Below, piece after piece: positions 23,055 through 34,696 of a stretch of 64,000 bases of DNA (position 1 is its first letter; each line of letters opens with the position of its first letter). This stretch comes from Chinchilla lanigera (Eukaryota; Chordata; Mammalia; Rodentia; Chinchillidae), in contig NW_004955460.1 in assembly GCF_000276665.1 (NCBI RefSeq), positions 4,706,824-4,770,823 of the forward strand, in the 5' to 3' direction. A program made the position numbers and the translations under genes. The notes under the pieces were generated by a model. That model ran no database searches and had not been told where the DNA came from. It was given only the letters and a program-made list of their open reading frames with translations.

Positions 23055-23480
23055 TCTTTTAAAGTCATTTTATTGTGAAAATGTTCAGACATGGACCCAA
23101 AAATGTAATAAGCCTTCATGTACTCATTACCCCACTTTAAATGGTCTTCCTTCTGTATCTTTCCATCCCTCCCCGTACTATCAGATAATTGCAAAGCAAA
23201 TCTTACATATATTATTTTGTTCATAAATATTTCATTATATATCAAGAAAAGGTAAAACTTTTAAACCAAAACTACATTGCCATTAGTATAACTAAATATA
23301 TTGAGCCATTGGTCACATTAACCTGATCGCCTTTCCATTTCTTTTAGGTGATTTGCTCAAATCAGAAGCCAAACATATCATGTTTATATGTTTCTTAATT
23401 CTCTTTTAATTTATAGGGGTCTCTCCTTTTTTTCCTCCCACTTGGAATTTCTTTGTTTATAGTTTTTAACACAATTTCTT
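23055..23480. mobile_element. Old L1M-type LINE fragment
   Basis: Blocks in order are 'ttattgtgaaaatgttcaga', 'ttcatgtactcattacccca', 'gataattgcaaagcaaatct', 'aaatatttcattatatatca', and 'ttctcttttaatttataggg'. They match a well-known old L1 3'-region consensus. Orientation and subfamily need alignment. Confidence 0.55.
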
Positions 23481-23977
23481 AATCATAAAAGCAATGCTAT
23501 GGTTTTATTGAATAAAATTTGGAAAATGTCAAAATGCACAGTGGGATTGTTTATTTTTAAATCAACTCAGATCTCAATATCTAATAAAATCAGTATGTGA
23601 GTCATATTTCTTTTTTAAAGATATTTTTGAGTCTTATTTCTTACTAACACAATTCAAGGTAAATATTAAACAGAAGGAAATAAGAATGCATCTTAGGAGG
23701 AGATCTATCATTCCATCCTAGTCCACCCCCTGTTCTGTTTTAATTTTTAGATGTATCTTTGTTGTGTGAGGTCCTGATGACAACTTCTAGCTTCGGTGAT
23801 ATGCCCATTTCTAAGAGTCTGGAAACATACTGCAAAGTTACACTTTGGACAGCACCTACCCTTCAGAGCATCTCTATGGATTTGTGCTCTCATCAGCAGA
23901 ATTTGAGAGCATGAACATAATCTTTAATGATTAACAGATATGGAATAGAAAAGATCAGTTGGAAAAGTCAAGGAAAT

Positions 23978-24451
23978 TGCTATGATTTGTCCTCCTTAGG
24001 TGCATGTGCTAGAAACTTTGTCCTTGTGTAGAGATACTGAGAGGTGATGGAACCTTAAAGAGGTAGATCTTAGTGTAATGCAATGAGGTCATTGGGGGTG
24101 CTGCCATTGGGACGGACCCTTGTTAGTTCCTATAATAGTGAGTGGATGTAAGAAGAGTGACTCTGACCCCTGAATTCCTCTAGCTTCTTGCCTTGCATGT
24201 GATCCTTCTCTTTACCTTCTCCCCTACTTCTTCTGTCTTTGGTCTTGTTCACTCTCTGTCCTTCTCTCTCCTCACTGCCAGGATGTCATTTGCCATTTGT
24301 GAGGAAGGGAACCTTCACCAGAGGCTGAATCAATAGGTCCACCCAATTTTGGACTTTCAGCTCCAAAGCTGTGAGCTTAAAAGACCTCACTGCTTTATAA
24401 GATACCCAGTTTCTGGAGTCTTGTTACAGCAATAGAAAATGGACTAATACA
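23978..24451 (+). mobile_element. MST/MLT-like MaLR LTR
   Basis: The 474-bp element begins 'tgctatgatttgtcctcctt' and ends 'aatggactaatac' plus A. It contains the typical 'gagaggtgatggaacctta', 'ttggactttcagctccaaag' and 'ctgtgagcttaaaagacctc' blocks. Flanking pentamers are 'gaaat' and 'gaaga', a possible decayed target-site duplication. It is longer and older-looking than the family A LTRs. Confidence 0.75.
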
Positions 24452-24454
24452 GAA

Positions 24455-25229
24455 GATTTTTGGAATCTAGAAGTGTCAGAGAGAAGGAAAGAAGAGGATA
24501 TCAGGAGAGGAAAGGACAAGAGGAAAGGCAGGGGACACCCTGTGAACAGTAGGAGGATGAGTCAGGGAAGAGCTGGACAGTCCATGAGGTGGAGACTGGT
24601 TCAAACCTCTGAATCAGACAGGAAGCTTGGTCTATTGAATATGGAGACACTAACAGTAAAAGAGAAACCTCTGTGCACAGGAGGAGGGTGAGGACAGTTG
24701 AAGACTTCTGTCAACACCGTCTGTTGGAATAGAGTTGTCTTGACAACCAAGAGTGGAAGCCCTTCCAGTGGGCTTGAAGCCAGTCAAGCCAGAGCCTTCC
24801 TGATGGCAAACCAATCTGCTGTTCTGTCTTCAAACATAGCTTTCTTTCAGGGCTTTTGTCCACCCCTCCTTGTTCCTGCTTGAACTTCTGATATAAAATT
24901 AATGTTCCAATTGCCCACCAAAAACTGTCTCCAAACCTTTTTCAGTTCTTGACCAGAACACATTGTTAACCACTTCCAGGGCACCAGCTTTTAATCTAGT
25001 TATGTTATGTCTACCTTGTGTTTGTGTCACTGTGCAGTTACACAAGAAGCTGAGGCTCAACCAGAAATGGTCTTTAATTTTGTAAATGCTGCAAAAAAAA
25101 AGCTAGCACAGTGTTAAGTCCAAAAGAGTACAAATAGATTGCCACATAAATCCTGCCTTCCAGAAGTTTAGAAATATCTCTAAATATCTAAAGTATATAA
25201 AGTAAAGTAACTAAGATCAACTTAGAGAA
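24455..25229. other. Intergenic sequence, nothing recognised
   Basis: Two short ORFs (24473-24691 and 24698-24883, plus strand) are adjacent but show no motif or homology that I know. They are best regarded as chance. Confidence 0.4.
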
Positions 25230-25850
25230 AGATAACACAAGACTGTCAAATAACAAGTAATAAATGAGCAAAAGATAGGAACAAGCAATTCACTGAAAAT
25301 AAAAAATAGCAAAATGACAGTAAAAGCTCAACCTCACTAATACAGAAATGCAATGACATATGCCAAGTTTGTTGGCAAGACAACAAGGGACAAGTACATT
25401 TCTATACTATCAGTTGGAGGTATAAATTGGTCACAGTTCTTTTGGAAGGTAATTTAGCAACATTAGTTAAAATTCAAAATATACATGGCCTCACCCTAGG
25501 AATTCTACTTCTAGCTATCTGTCACAGAGGAGTTCTCTCCCTTGTGCATAAAAGGCATGACAAGTGACAGTCCTGTCAATTTCATTTGATAAAGGCCTGT
25601 GAAGCCAGAGTTCATGCTATGAAGTTCTAACAAACAACCCAAGTATTAGAATAGACCAAAGCATTACAAAGGGCAAACAAGCAAGTTATACAATAGTACA
25701 TGCAAATTTCTCTACTTGCATAAAGCAAAGGACTCAAGTTCTTCACATACAAAAGTAGATGCATGTACATGTAGACAACACTGAAATAATAGAGTCAGCT
25801 ACATAGAGGCTGGAGGGGAGGCATTGGGAGAACTAAGGAAGAGGGACTTT
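25230..25850 (+). mobile_element. Old L1M-type LINE fragment (ORF2 end and 3'UTR)
   Basis: Blocks follow the L1M consensus: 'aagcaattcactgaaaataa', 'aaagctcaacctcactaata', 'tttggaaggtaatttagcaa', 'aggaattctacttctagcta', and 'caaacaacccaagtattaga'. It is a decayed fragment with no long frame. Confidence 0.7.
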
Positions 25851-26069
25851 TTTCTTTGAGTGCTTTGTTTATATTTTTTTATAACAATATATTTATATGC
25901 TACTTGGATGACTAAAAAATAGCATTAAAATGTTACAAGGAACATCAGGAGGAGGATATAGTCATCCACGCTCATCTGTCTCTTCGACTCTTTCCTCTTT
26001 GAAAGTAAATATTCCTTATTAGCTTTAGATCTTCTATTTGATCATTGTTCTGGCCATGTTCTGTTTGAC

Positions 26070-26400
26070 TAAGAAATGAAGCCATCTTGCCGATTCTTCC
26101 AGTTGTTCAATTCCAAGTTCATCCTGACCTGGAAAGAACTCTGTGTGAGTGACATTGGTTGGTGTATTTCTTAATGACACCAAAGCTATTATGTGACTCT
26201 GAACTCCTGCCTAATAAGGTTGAGTCCTGCCACCTTTAGAATGGATCTTCTAAGGCATTTTCTCAGAGCCAACTCAAGCTGTGCATTTACCAGATCATCA
26301 GGCTCGTGGGTGATGTACTTTTTTTTTAAGAAGGCGGCAAAACTTGGCTTGCTTTCTTTTGAAAGGCGTGATTTTATTTTCTCAATCTGTGCATCTTGTG
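26070..26400 (-). pseudogene. Coding-like minus-strand relic, family not recognised
   Basis: The minus strand has a 98-codon open frame (26189-26485). Its last ~70 residues look protein-like (for example KSRLSKESKPSFAAFLKKKY and HEPDDLVNAQLELALRKCL). After its stop a second minus-strand frame, shifted, continues for about 45 codons to near 26050 and contains EFFPGQDELGIEQLEESARW. A possible acceptor-like pyrimidine tract ('cccaacacttgccacaag') precedes residue ~30 of the first frame. This could be a frameshifted exon or pseudogene, or chance. I do not recognise the family. Confidence 0.25.
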
Positions 26401-26868
26401 GCAAGTGTTGGGATGTTGGGAAAATAGCTAAGATCGATGATTTAAAAATTAACCATTTTAAGTTAAAAGAGAAGGTAAATATCATATTGCAGCAGATTTT
26501 TCAAATAAAATAAAAAATTTGATCAGACAGGCAAGATCATGATATAAACCATGGTTTTATTTTCCTGAAAGAAATCTACTAACAATCTTTATTGATATTC
26601 TTACAAAAAAAAAATAGAAGAGGGAGGAGATAATGTCCCTTCCAGAATGCTGACAGATGTGATAGGTAACAATCTGCAGTAGTTTGAGGAACCTATTTGT
26701 GGTAGGTCCTGGGTTACAGCATGTGGTGAGGTGTGGAGGTGTCTAAAGTCTTCTGTCTGTTCCAGCTGCACAAATCTCATCTTGCTTTGTCCTTTTTCTG
26801 TACTTCACTCCTAAGTGCAGTCACTACCTCTGATAGCTATGTGAACAAAATGAACAAGATATAAATGG

Positions 26869-27249
26869 TGTTATGGTTTAGATCTAGAATGTCCCCCAAA
26901 GCCTCAAGTGTCCAGAAGAAGGTGATTGATCATGGGGTGCTGTTCCTATCAGAGGACTGATTCACTGAAGAGTCCAGAGCTGAATGTGTTGTTAATAGGT
27001 AGCACCTGGTTGGAGGTGGGTTCCTGGGATTGTAACCTGGAAGGATTGATCTCCCTCCTTGACTCCTCCCTCCTCTCTCTGCTTCCTGGCCAACATGACA
27101 TGAGCAGCTCTCCGTCTTCCAAGCCCTTCCGCCTGGGAACCAGGGAACCATGGACTGAATCCTCAAAAAACCATAAGCCAAAATAAACGTCTCTTCCTGT
27201 AGGTTGTGGGTGTCAGGTGTGTCTCAGGAATGGGTAAATGACTGAGACA
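26869..27249 (+). mobile_element. Solo MaLR-like LTR, family A copy 6, perfect 5-bp TSD
   Basis: The 381-bp element starts 'tgttatggtttagatctaga' and ends 'gactgagaca'. It is flanked by 'aatgg' at 26864-26868 and again at 27250-27254. The 3' part has 'accataagccaaaataaacg'. Its 5' end matches the plus-oriented fragment at 31834 and the ends of the minus-oriented copies. Confidence 0.9.
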
Positions 27250-27254
27250 AATGG

Positions 27255-28260
27255 TCCATGGTGTTGTACTTGGAAAAATCTGTGATATAGGAAAAGCCCT
27301 TATTCATTGCCTTCTTCAAGTACTTCACGGGGAAGACAATTTAAAGAAAAGAGAAAAAAAGAAAGAATTACAAATAAACAGCCTCTACAATACAGTACAT
27401 GTTATTTGTCACTACCAAAACAGTGTGGCAAGGTGACCAAGGCTCAGTCATAGATATATAAAGCACTTCAGCTTTGTTCTACCCAGATGTTCACATTAGG
27501 ACCCATGCACCACACTTTAAGAAAGCCCAGGCAGTACATTTGAAGGAGCTCTGAATGAGCGGGTCCAGAGCACAGCCCAGGTAAAGTCCCAGCAGACAGT
27601 CTTAACTGTCACACGTGTGAGTGGCTCCCAATGTCACCCAGCTGAGACAGGCTGTGATGTCAAATCTAGTTTCTCACAGTAGCTGTCTCACAGAAGAACA
27701 CAGGGTGACCTCTGGGTGAACCCGTGGTGCCATCCAGTCCATCGTCCTTGTTCTACCAAAGAGAAAATGGAGGCCAGAGTAAGGAAGCTGCTGACTCAGC
27801 CATACCCAGACAGACATGGACAAGATCACAAGATCTGACATTGGCTTTCCTTCCACAGGTCTTGGAGAACACTGCATGGAAACAGAAGCAGTAGTACTAT
27901 GTCCCTGTCCATTACTTGGAGTGGACACAGACAGCTGCATGTTCGTTGCTGCTCCAGCGTGACAGTGCTAAGAACAGCACATTGCTCTGACTCTTGTTTG
28001 CATAAGGATGGGCACTGTGCACATTTTATCGTCAGTTCTGTCTGTAGACATACAAAATTTATTGAGTGAAATAAAACTCTCCTGACCTTTCATATCATCT
28101 CTCTACTCTTTATTGAGAAGTATGAGATAGGATATGATTAAACAAGCAGATTAGAATGCTCTGACATAGGTCTCATCTTTACTTAGGTGCAACTTTTCCA
28201 AAGTTACAAAAACCTTGATGAGCCATGGCTTTCCCTCTGTAAAGTGGGATTTGTTGAGTT
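27255..28260. other. Intergenic sequence, possible MIR-like patch only
   Basis: A 'gagaaaatggaggccagagt' block near 27761 hints at a reverse MIR but the match is too short to call. Nothing else is recognised. Confidence 0.35.
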
Positions 28261-28261
28261 A

Positions 28262-28452
28262 AGCATGCTGGGGCATGATTACAATCCCGACAATCTAGAA
28301 GGCTGAGGCAGGCAGATTATAAGTTTGAGCCCAGCCTGGGAAATTTAGAAATTTAGAGAAATCTTTTCTTAAATGAAAAAGTAAATAGGGCTGGGGATGT
28401 AGCTCTGTGTGAAGGCCCTAGGTACAATCTCCAGTACTGTAAACCAAAAGGT
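28262..28452 (+). mobile_element. B1-ID dimeric SINE
   Basis: The B1 half has 'catgctggggcatgattaca', 'ggctgaggcaggcagattat' and 'aagtttgagcccagcctggg'. The ID half has 'gggctggggatgtagctctg' and 'ggccctaggtacaatctcc'. Confidence 0.8.
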
Positions 28453-28454
28453 GG

Positions 28455-29983
28455 GGTGCTGATAATAACTACTTCCTATAGTTATCAAGAAGATGACAAA
28501 GCATTTAGAGCAATGAACGCACATAGTTATTGTTCATACATTAGCTATTACAATTTCTGGAGATACGAGAGATCACCTCTGGTGTGAGTAGTTCCCTAGC
28601 TTCATACAAGGTGTGGTGTCTCAGGGGAATTCTGCCTTGGCCTCCTTCCTTTCTAAAGCCCATGCCCAGGCAATCACCTCCACTCTCACAGTGCCAAGGA
28701 TCATCTTTTGTTTCCCACTCAGTCTAAGTTCCTTGTCTTTAGCACAGACAGCTCTGCACACCTCCATACTCACCTAAGGATCTACTGATAAATCCACTTA
28801 GATGTTCCCTGGTCACTTCAAACTCACAATGGAAGGACATGGACTACAACAGATGATAACTAGAAGATAAAGGGCACTTGAAAGAGAGTCTGTTTCGGGA
28901 GGGAGAAGCCAGAGAGACTTTAATGTTTGCTGAAAAGTGCTGGGCAGAGGGAGTGGCTGAAGACACAAGGGGACAAAGGGACACACTGAGGGCTTGAGCA
29001 GGTGACAGTGAGGGCTGTCTGGAGGATGGCCAGAGGCAGTCCTGGGACATCTCTTCCATGCTGGACACCGTGGGGGATACAGATCACTGCTACAGTGAGC
29101 TATAGGAATGGGTGTCAGTTCTGCCCAGTGACCGCTGGTTTGAGAAAAGGAAGAGGATGCTGTTGGCTAGAAACAGAGGAGGGGAGAAGAGAGCAGGGGC
29201 TCTATTCATCATGAACATTTCCAAATGCTGCCCAAGAATGAAAGATGGGTAGGCTCACGAGGCTATGTGCAGTTCCCTGGAGGCCAAAGACCACAAGACC
29301 GTGCCCAGCCATCTGTGAGACAGTGAGACTGTGTCTGCAGTGCTTATTGGCCAGAGACTGGGAAACTGGAGTAGGGAGGGTCACTGGATCCAGGGGAAGG
29401 AAGCAGATGGCTCTAACTAGAGCCCATTGGCTCCTAGGAAGGCCAAACCTGTGGAGGTGGGGATGGGGCCAAAGAGGAGGTATAGAGGGAAGGGGCAGAG
29501 CTGGGCTGGTGGGAGAGAAGGCTATGCTCAAGAAATTGCATGCTGGGGTACAGTTTTCTGAGATAAATACCGGTGAAACCTTGGCTACGGATACCTGAAG
29601 GAAGGTCATTCAAGAGGACAAACTGAGGAACTGAAGCAAGGATATAGTTTTAGTCATTTACCTGGATGTCACAGGAAGGAGAAAGAGGAAGCCTGTACGC
29701 AGTAGCTTATAAAAGACATGGCGCCAAGGACAGCTATCGAGAGACAGGATAACCCGAGGTCTCACACCAAACAGCCCAATGATGATCTGAGGCCAGTGGC
29801 CCTACCGGGTAAAGAGCTTGAAGAATCCTCTTCCTGGCATGGAGGCCTCACTGAGTTACCTACATTGACAAGGATGCTGGGGAAAGTGGACCAGGAGGAG
29901 ATGGACCAGGGTGTGAATGTAACATAAGGACTCACACTAGGATGCAGAGAAAAGCATCCACCACAGGGTGATGTTCTGACTTA
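28455..29983. other. Intergenic sequence, nothing recognised
   Basis: Overlapping ORFs of 117 and 135 codons on opposite strands at 29202-29609 have no known motif. The stretch looks unique and moderately GC-rich at 28.9-29.6 kb. Confidence 0.4.
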
Positions 29984-30342
29984 TGTCTTAGTTACTTTTC
30001 TCTCATTGCTCAGAAAAAAATACATGACACCCAAAGTTAAAAAGGCAAAAGGTTTCTTTAGCTCAGGTTGTAAAGGTTTCAGTCCATAATTACTGGTTCC
30101 AAGGTAGGATGGCATGGCAAAGGGGCATTGCAGAGGAGAACCAGTTCATGGCAAGCAAAAGATGGCAAAATCAAGCAAGCAAGGAAAAAGAGAAGCCTGT
30201 TTCTGTCCTTTATATTGTATCCAGGCTACTGGACTGATTAGTAACCACCAGTATCACAGACTCTAGATCCAGCCACCTCTGAAAAAGCCCTATCTATGAC
30301 TGCATGAGGATTTGGGGGAACATCTAGACCAAAACCATTACA
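29984..30342 (-). mobile_element. MaLR-like LTR, family A copy 7
   Basis: It begins 'tgtcttagttacttttctct' and ends 'ccaaaaccattaca' on the plus strand, the reverse complement of an LTR with TG...CA ends. Landmarks are 'ggtttcagtccataattact' and 'gactgcatgaggatttgggg'. Its right end touches an oppositely oriented relative. Confidence 0.85.
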
Positions 30343-30757
30343 GCTCATATCTAGATGTATTCCCCAAAGCCACAGACCACCATAGGTGACGAGTTTTGAA
30401 GATTGCTTGGTTAGGGTATATGAATGTGGATTAAGGGTGTGATGCTGGGATTAAGATTATGATACTGGGGTTAAGGGAGTAGATAATGGAAGCTTCACCT
30501 TGGGTGTGGGTGGCATTAATCAGTAGACTTACATGGGTGGAATATAAAGGAAAGGCAAGCTTACTGCTGCTACTGCCTGCTACTTGCTGCCTTCTACCTG
30601 CCACACCATGAACTGTTTCTCCTCTGTGGTGATTCTCTGCAATGCCACCCTGCCTTGGAGCCATTCAACTATGGACTGAAACCTCTACAAACTGTGACCC
30701 GAAATACACCTTTTCTCCTTTAACTTGTGGGTGTTGGGTATTTTGTCTCTGCAACTA
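30343..30757 (+). mobile_element. MaLR-like LTR, divergent subfamily, head-to-head with copy 7
   Basis: Plus-oriented LTR features are present: 'atctagatgtattccccaaa' near the start, then 'gccttggagccattcaacta', 'ctgaaacctctacaaactgt', and 'gtgttgggtattttgtctct' at the end. Compared with other copies it has an extra middle section with three degenerate ~22-bp repeats ('gattaagggtgtgatgctgg' type, 30431-30480). The 3' end runs into an AAAT microsatellite. Confidence 0.7.
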
Positions 30758-30795
30758 AATAAATAACTAAATAAATAAATAAATAAATAACTACA
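30757..30795 (+). repeat. (AAAT)n microsatellite
   Basis: A simple 'aaataaataaataaataact' type array lies at the 3' edge of the LTR. Confidence 0.9.
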
Positions 30796-31833
30796 GGTGG
30801 GGTGCAAGAACTCCAGAAGGAAGACTTGGAGGGAGGAGAGCACGGGAAGGAGGAGGAGGAAGAAAGAGAGGGCGGGTGTAGTATTCTCTGAGGTGAGCAA
30901 AGCTGGGAGGCTCTGCCATCCTCCCTGTATAGTATCCATTTGGGCGGGTGCACTTGGGTGCAGAGGCTCTGGGTGACAGAGGTGTCACATGACATGACTC
31001 TATGAGTACAAGTCAATAAGAAGAAAATGTGTCATTTCTTTGGACATAGGCACAAAAGTGTCTCTTCCATTTGGAGGAAGCAGTTGAAAAAGAAAGAACA
31101 TTTTTGTTCAAAAATAGCCTTATTTGGTCCAGTGAAGGAAAAAGTGGGAAAATGAAACAAAATGCACATTTATGCATGAGCAGAGTGCCTCCCATGTGGA
31201 TTCATGGAGACAAAGCTTCCTCTGGGTGTGGCTTCACCACTGACTGACACATAGCTGCACAGATAGAGCCCAGGATGGGAGAAAAAAGTGGTAATAGTGG
31301 TCTAGCTTATAAACTGACTTATATATGCATAAACTTGCATGTCCCTTTAGGGTGATAGACCCAGTGTTGGAAAGAAAGCCCTCATTAAATTTCCATAAAT
31401 GGCAGCCTGCTAAGTGGAGTGGTCACGAGTAACATTCAGGTGAGACCACCAATCTTCCTTCCATTTGGTCTCATTTTACTATTTAAAAACTAAATATCAA
31501 AGCATTTGTCTATCTCCTAACACTATTTTTCACAGAAACTTCAAATTGAAATAGATTTGCCATTTAGACCAATACCCTAGCCATAATTTTTGAAAGGAAA
31601 CACAAATGTTTAATAAACACAGAGGTGTTAGTAAAACATAGCTGTTTTTTCTTCTAATTTTTCATTTTTATCCAATCACAAAAGTTATACAGGTTCATTA
31701 AAAATGAATTATTAAAAAATCATGCAAGTGCTACAATTACATTCAGTTATAAACACTGTTAATTCCTTAGAATAAGTTTTTCCTGAATATGTAAGGGATT
31801 TTCTGCCCAATAGTTACAGATTCTTGTTGTCCT
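30796..31833. other. Intergenic sequence, nothing recognised
   Basis: The stretch 31470-31800 is AT-rich. No ORF longer than about 98 codons occurs, and none is credible. Confidence 0.4.
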
Positions 31834-31880
31834 GTCATTAAGGTTTAGATCTAAAATGTTCCCTCAAAATCTCTTGTACT
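31834..31880 (+). mobile_element. MaLR-like LTR, family A copy 8, 5' piece
   Basis: The piece 'attaaggtttagatctaaaa' then 'tgttccctcaaaatctcttg' matches the 5' end of the family A LTR at 26869. It is interrupted by a minus-strand L1 fragment and resumes near 32523. Confidence 0.75.
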
Positions 31881-32522
31881 CTTTTTTTATTTTAAAGTGA
31901 ACAAAAGCAATGATACAGAGTTTCAAAACAAGATAGGAAATTAACAGTAGTTAATATATTGTATATTGTTAGCTTCAAAATAGTTGCTCAGATTACAAGA
32001 TACAGGCATGCAAGATTGATCAAACAATATAAACACAAACTTTTCCCTTCAATGAACTAAAAGAAATTAGCAGTATAACTATCTTAGCTATCTTATGTGT
32101 ATATATATATTTTTCTTTTCCCTTCCTTTTTTTCTACTTTTCCCCACCCCTGCTGTACTTTCCTTTTGGGCAGTTTTTTTTTTTTTTTCCCTTTCACAGT
32201 ATCTATCATAGATTTTGGATCTTATTTACTCTTTCAGTTTCTTACACTAGGAAGACAATACAATGTTTACACATGTGGGTCTGATTTATTTCACTTATGA
32301 GTATGGGCTCTAGTGGCATCCATTTACCTATAAAAGCGTTAAGTTTCTCCTTGTTCATTGCTGAGTAGTACGCCACTGTGTAAAAGTACCACATCTTTTT
32401 TTATCCATTCCTCAGTTGATAGGTATTCGGGTTGTTTCCAAGATTTAGCTATGACAAATTATGCTGCTATAGACAGGTGCACATGTATTGCTGTATACAA
32501 CGGATATCATACATGAAGTGGG
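31881..32522 (-). mobile_element. L1 3'UTR fragment inserted in an LTR
   Basis: Read on the minus strand it has the L1 3' end order. The plus strand shows 'cattgctgagtagtacgcca', 'tgtaaaagtaccacatcttt', 'tatccattcctcagttgata' and 'gggttgtttccaagatttag'. Its T-rich left edge is the poly(A) side. The 3'-terminal part ('ttaacagtagttaatatatt' region) matches the reverse complement of 3'UTR sequence at 47.0 and 52.2 kb. It is 5'-truncated and non-coding. Confidence 0.8.
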
Positions 32523-32825
32523 ACTTTTGGAAGGTGATCATGGGGGTGCTATACTCAGTGGATTCACCCAGGAATAAGTTTACAGCTTATTGTGCTATTA
32601 GAACACGGGTCTTTGGGATGTGACCCGGCTCCTCCCTTCTGTCTCCGCTTCCTGTGTCATGCTGTGAGCAGCTTTCCTCTGCCAAGTCCTTCCACCGTGT
32701 TCTTTCTGCCTGGAGCAGCGAAGCATGCACTAAACCCACTAAAGCCACGAGTCAAATAAACCTCTCCTCCTTTAACTAGCAGGTGTTTGGTATTTTGTCC
32801 CTGTAATGGGAAGGTGACTAATACA
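32523..32825 (+). mobile_element. MaLR-like LTR, family A copy 8, 3' piece
   Basis: It resumes at 'ggaaggtgatcatgggggtg' and ends 'gggaaggtgactaataca', with 'gccacgagtcaaataaacct' in between. This matches the remaining part of copy 6, so the two pieces were one LTR before the L1 landed. Confidence 0.8.
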
Positions 32826-33936
32826 CCTGTCTTTCTGTGCCACTGTTAAGTTACCAGTCATTGTTACTCAACCCAGCATCAATTCTCCAAGCAAAGCAAT
32901 GTACTCATGACCTCAGGGTTCTACAGAAACCTCAGATAACAATGACTCCAAAAGATCTCCAGGTGCTTCTCTTACTTCTCTGTAAGTCAATGCTAAGATA
33001 TGGCATCCTATCTGGCCTTTAGCAGGCCATATTACCTGCTCGGTAAATGAATGAAAAGGTTTCCTCTGCTTCCTGCCCTGCCTGTATTGCTTAAGGTAAT
33101 GAAGCATGAGTGTTAATGCAGCATATTATGAGCGTTTAGTAATGGAGCATGTTTCTAAATGTAAAAGCAATCACTTTCAGTAAACCTAGCATATTAAAAT
33201 GACATCCTCAGAATTTTTCTCTGGCCTAGAGTTTCTCAACAATGTTTTGTGAATCATCAGTCCCCCAACAAGCTCAGGAAACAAGGAATTCTAAGGTGGG
33301 ACAAGCAGGAAATACTATAAACTTTCTTCTTTCTTTAGGAGAATCCAAAAAAAAAAAAAAAAGCTTATTGATATACTGAAAGTCCAGATGGTTCAGTAAT
33401 AAGGACATGTGTACCATATCAACTTTAACTTTACAGAGGGTGAAAATGGGTGCTGGAGAGGTGATTTGACTTCTTCCAGCCAACTGGCTGACAAGTATCA
33501 GACCTGTGTCCCCCTGGGCTTTTCTTAGCTCCTGGGTCACAGCTCTTTCCATCCCCCCGTGGACTCCCATCCTGTCTGGGTTTCTGTCACTTTTACTGGA
33601 CTCAAAGGGGAAGTTCTACATTTGGACCAATGGGACATTTTTAGCTCTAAATGGGCAGATTTTTTTTACAGAGCATGAGAAAGTCTGCGTAGTTCATTTG
33701 TGCCTTGAGGTCAGGGCTTGTGGTCAGGAGGTTCCTAAGCCAGTTGTTCTTAAGCATGGCCCATGGGAAGTACAATTCTGCCCAGGGGACGGTGCACATG
33801 GCCAAAGAAAAAGAACTTTCCATTTTCTCTGGCTGTGTAGGGGACGGCGACTCTTAGCATATCATTTTAAGATAGAATAATTCTGTCTTAATGCAAGTCT
33901 CAAAATGTGTCTTGAGAAACATCCCAGAGGGGTTGT
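32826..33936. other. Intergenic sequence, one possible hAT relic
   Basis: An A-run lies at 33347-33362. The interval 33738-33925 begins 'cagttgttcttaagcatggc' and ends near 'gtgtcttgagaaacatc', which weakly resembles hAT inverted ends; I do not call it. A 124-codon plus-strand ORF (33506-33880) crosses it and has no known motif. Confidence 0.35.
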
Positions 33937-34376
33937 AAAGAGTTAACTTTGCAGTCCTGGCTCAGCCCTGGAATGCTTCTCCAAAGACAAAGAAGGCCAG
34001 GGCCTAGATAACACCTATGAACTTGCCTGGTTTGTTTCATCCTTTCCCTGGCCCTACATAAACATTGTAACCATAAAGGAAATGTATGGTTATCTAAAGG
34101 GGGACATATAGAACAGAGTACAGAAAGTATATATCATTGTGGTTGGGCTCATGAGTGGAGCCTGAGCCGGCTACATGGCACAAGAAAAACAATGTGTGGC
34201 CAGAGCTACAACATGCCAATCTGTTACCATGGAAACCAAAAATGTATATAAGCTGGGAACAAAGGCAGGCCCCTCACCCACCTCCCAGATTGGCAAATGG
34301 AAGGAAGGGTGGCTAGCCTCAAATTAAAGCTCTGCTTGTTCTGAACAGAGTTTTTTCGGTTTCTTCTGGAACACAA
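33937..34376 (+). mobile_element. Solo retroviral LTR, family not named
   Basis: The stretch has LTR architecture: a long U3, a TATA-like 'aatgtatataagctgggaac' near 34242, an 'aaattaaagctctgcttgtt' poly(A)-signal region about 80 bases later, and a short U5 ending 'ttctggaacaca'. No flanking internal sequence or clear duplication is visible. It is unlike the MaLR family and probably belongs to an ERV class I or II element. Confidence 0.5.
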
Positions 34377-34450
34377 CCCGAATTCTGCTCATAAATAATC
34401 CCTCCCTCTTCAATACTTATAGCTACAACATAACATATAAAATGTCGTTT

Positions 34451-34638
34451 AGCCCAGCATGGTGGCATACGCCTACTATCTCAGCACTCTAGAAAACTGA
34501 GGCAGGAAGATTGCAAGTTCAAGCTTGACCTGAGGAGCTCGTAAGACCCCATTTCAAAATGAAAAAATAAGAGCTAGGGATATGCTTCAGGGTGAAGGTC
34601 ACGGGTTCAAACCCTAGCACTGAAAAAAAAAAAAAAAG
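34451..34638 (+). mobile_element. B1-ID dimeric SINE with A-tail
   Basis: The B1 half shows 'cagcatggtggcatacgcct' and 'actgaggcaggaagattgca'. The ID half shows 'gagctagggatatgcttcag' and 'ggtcacgggttcaaacccta'. A 15-base A-tail ends it. Confidence 0.85.
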
Positions 34639-34696
34639 GTTACTGCCTTATTTGTTTCTAGATTTACAAAAATTTTCTGTTTTGTTTTCCTTTTAT

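Noticed and set aside
33738..33925. Possible hAT element with weak inverted ends
   Set aside because: The terminal match is short and the interior resembles no consensus that I can name.
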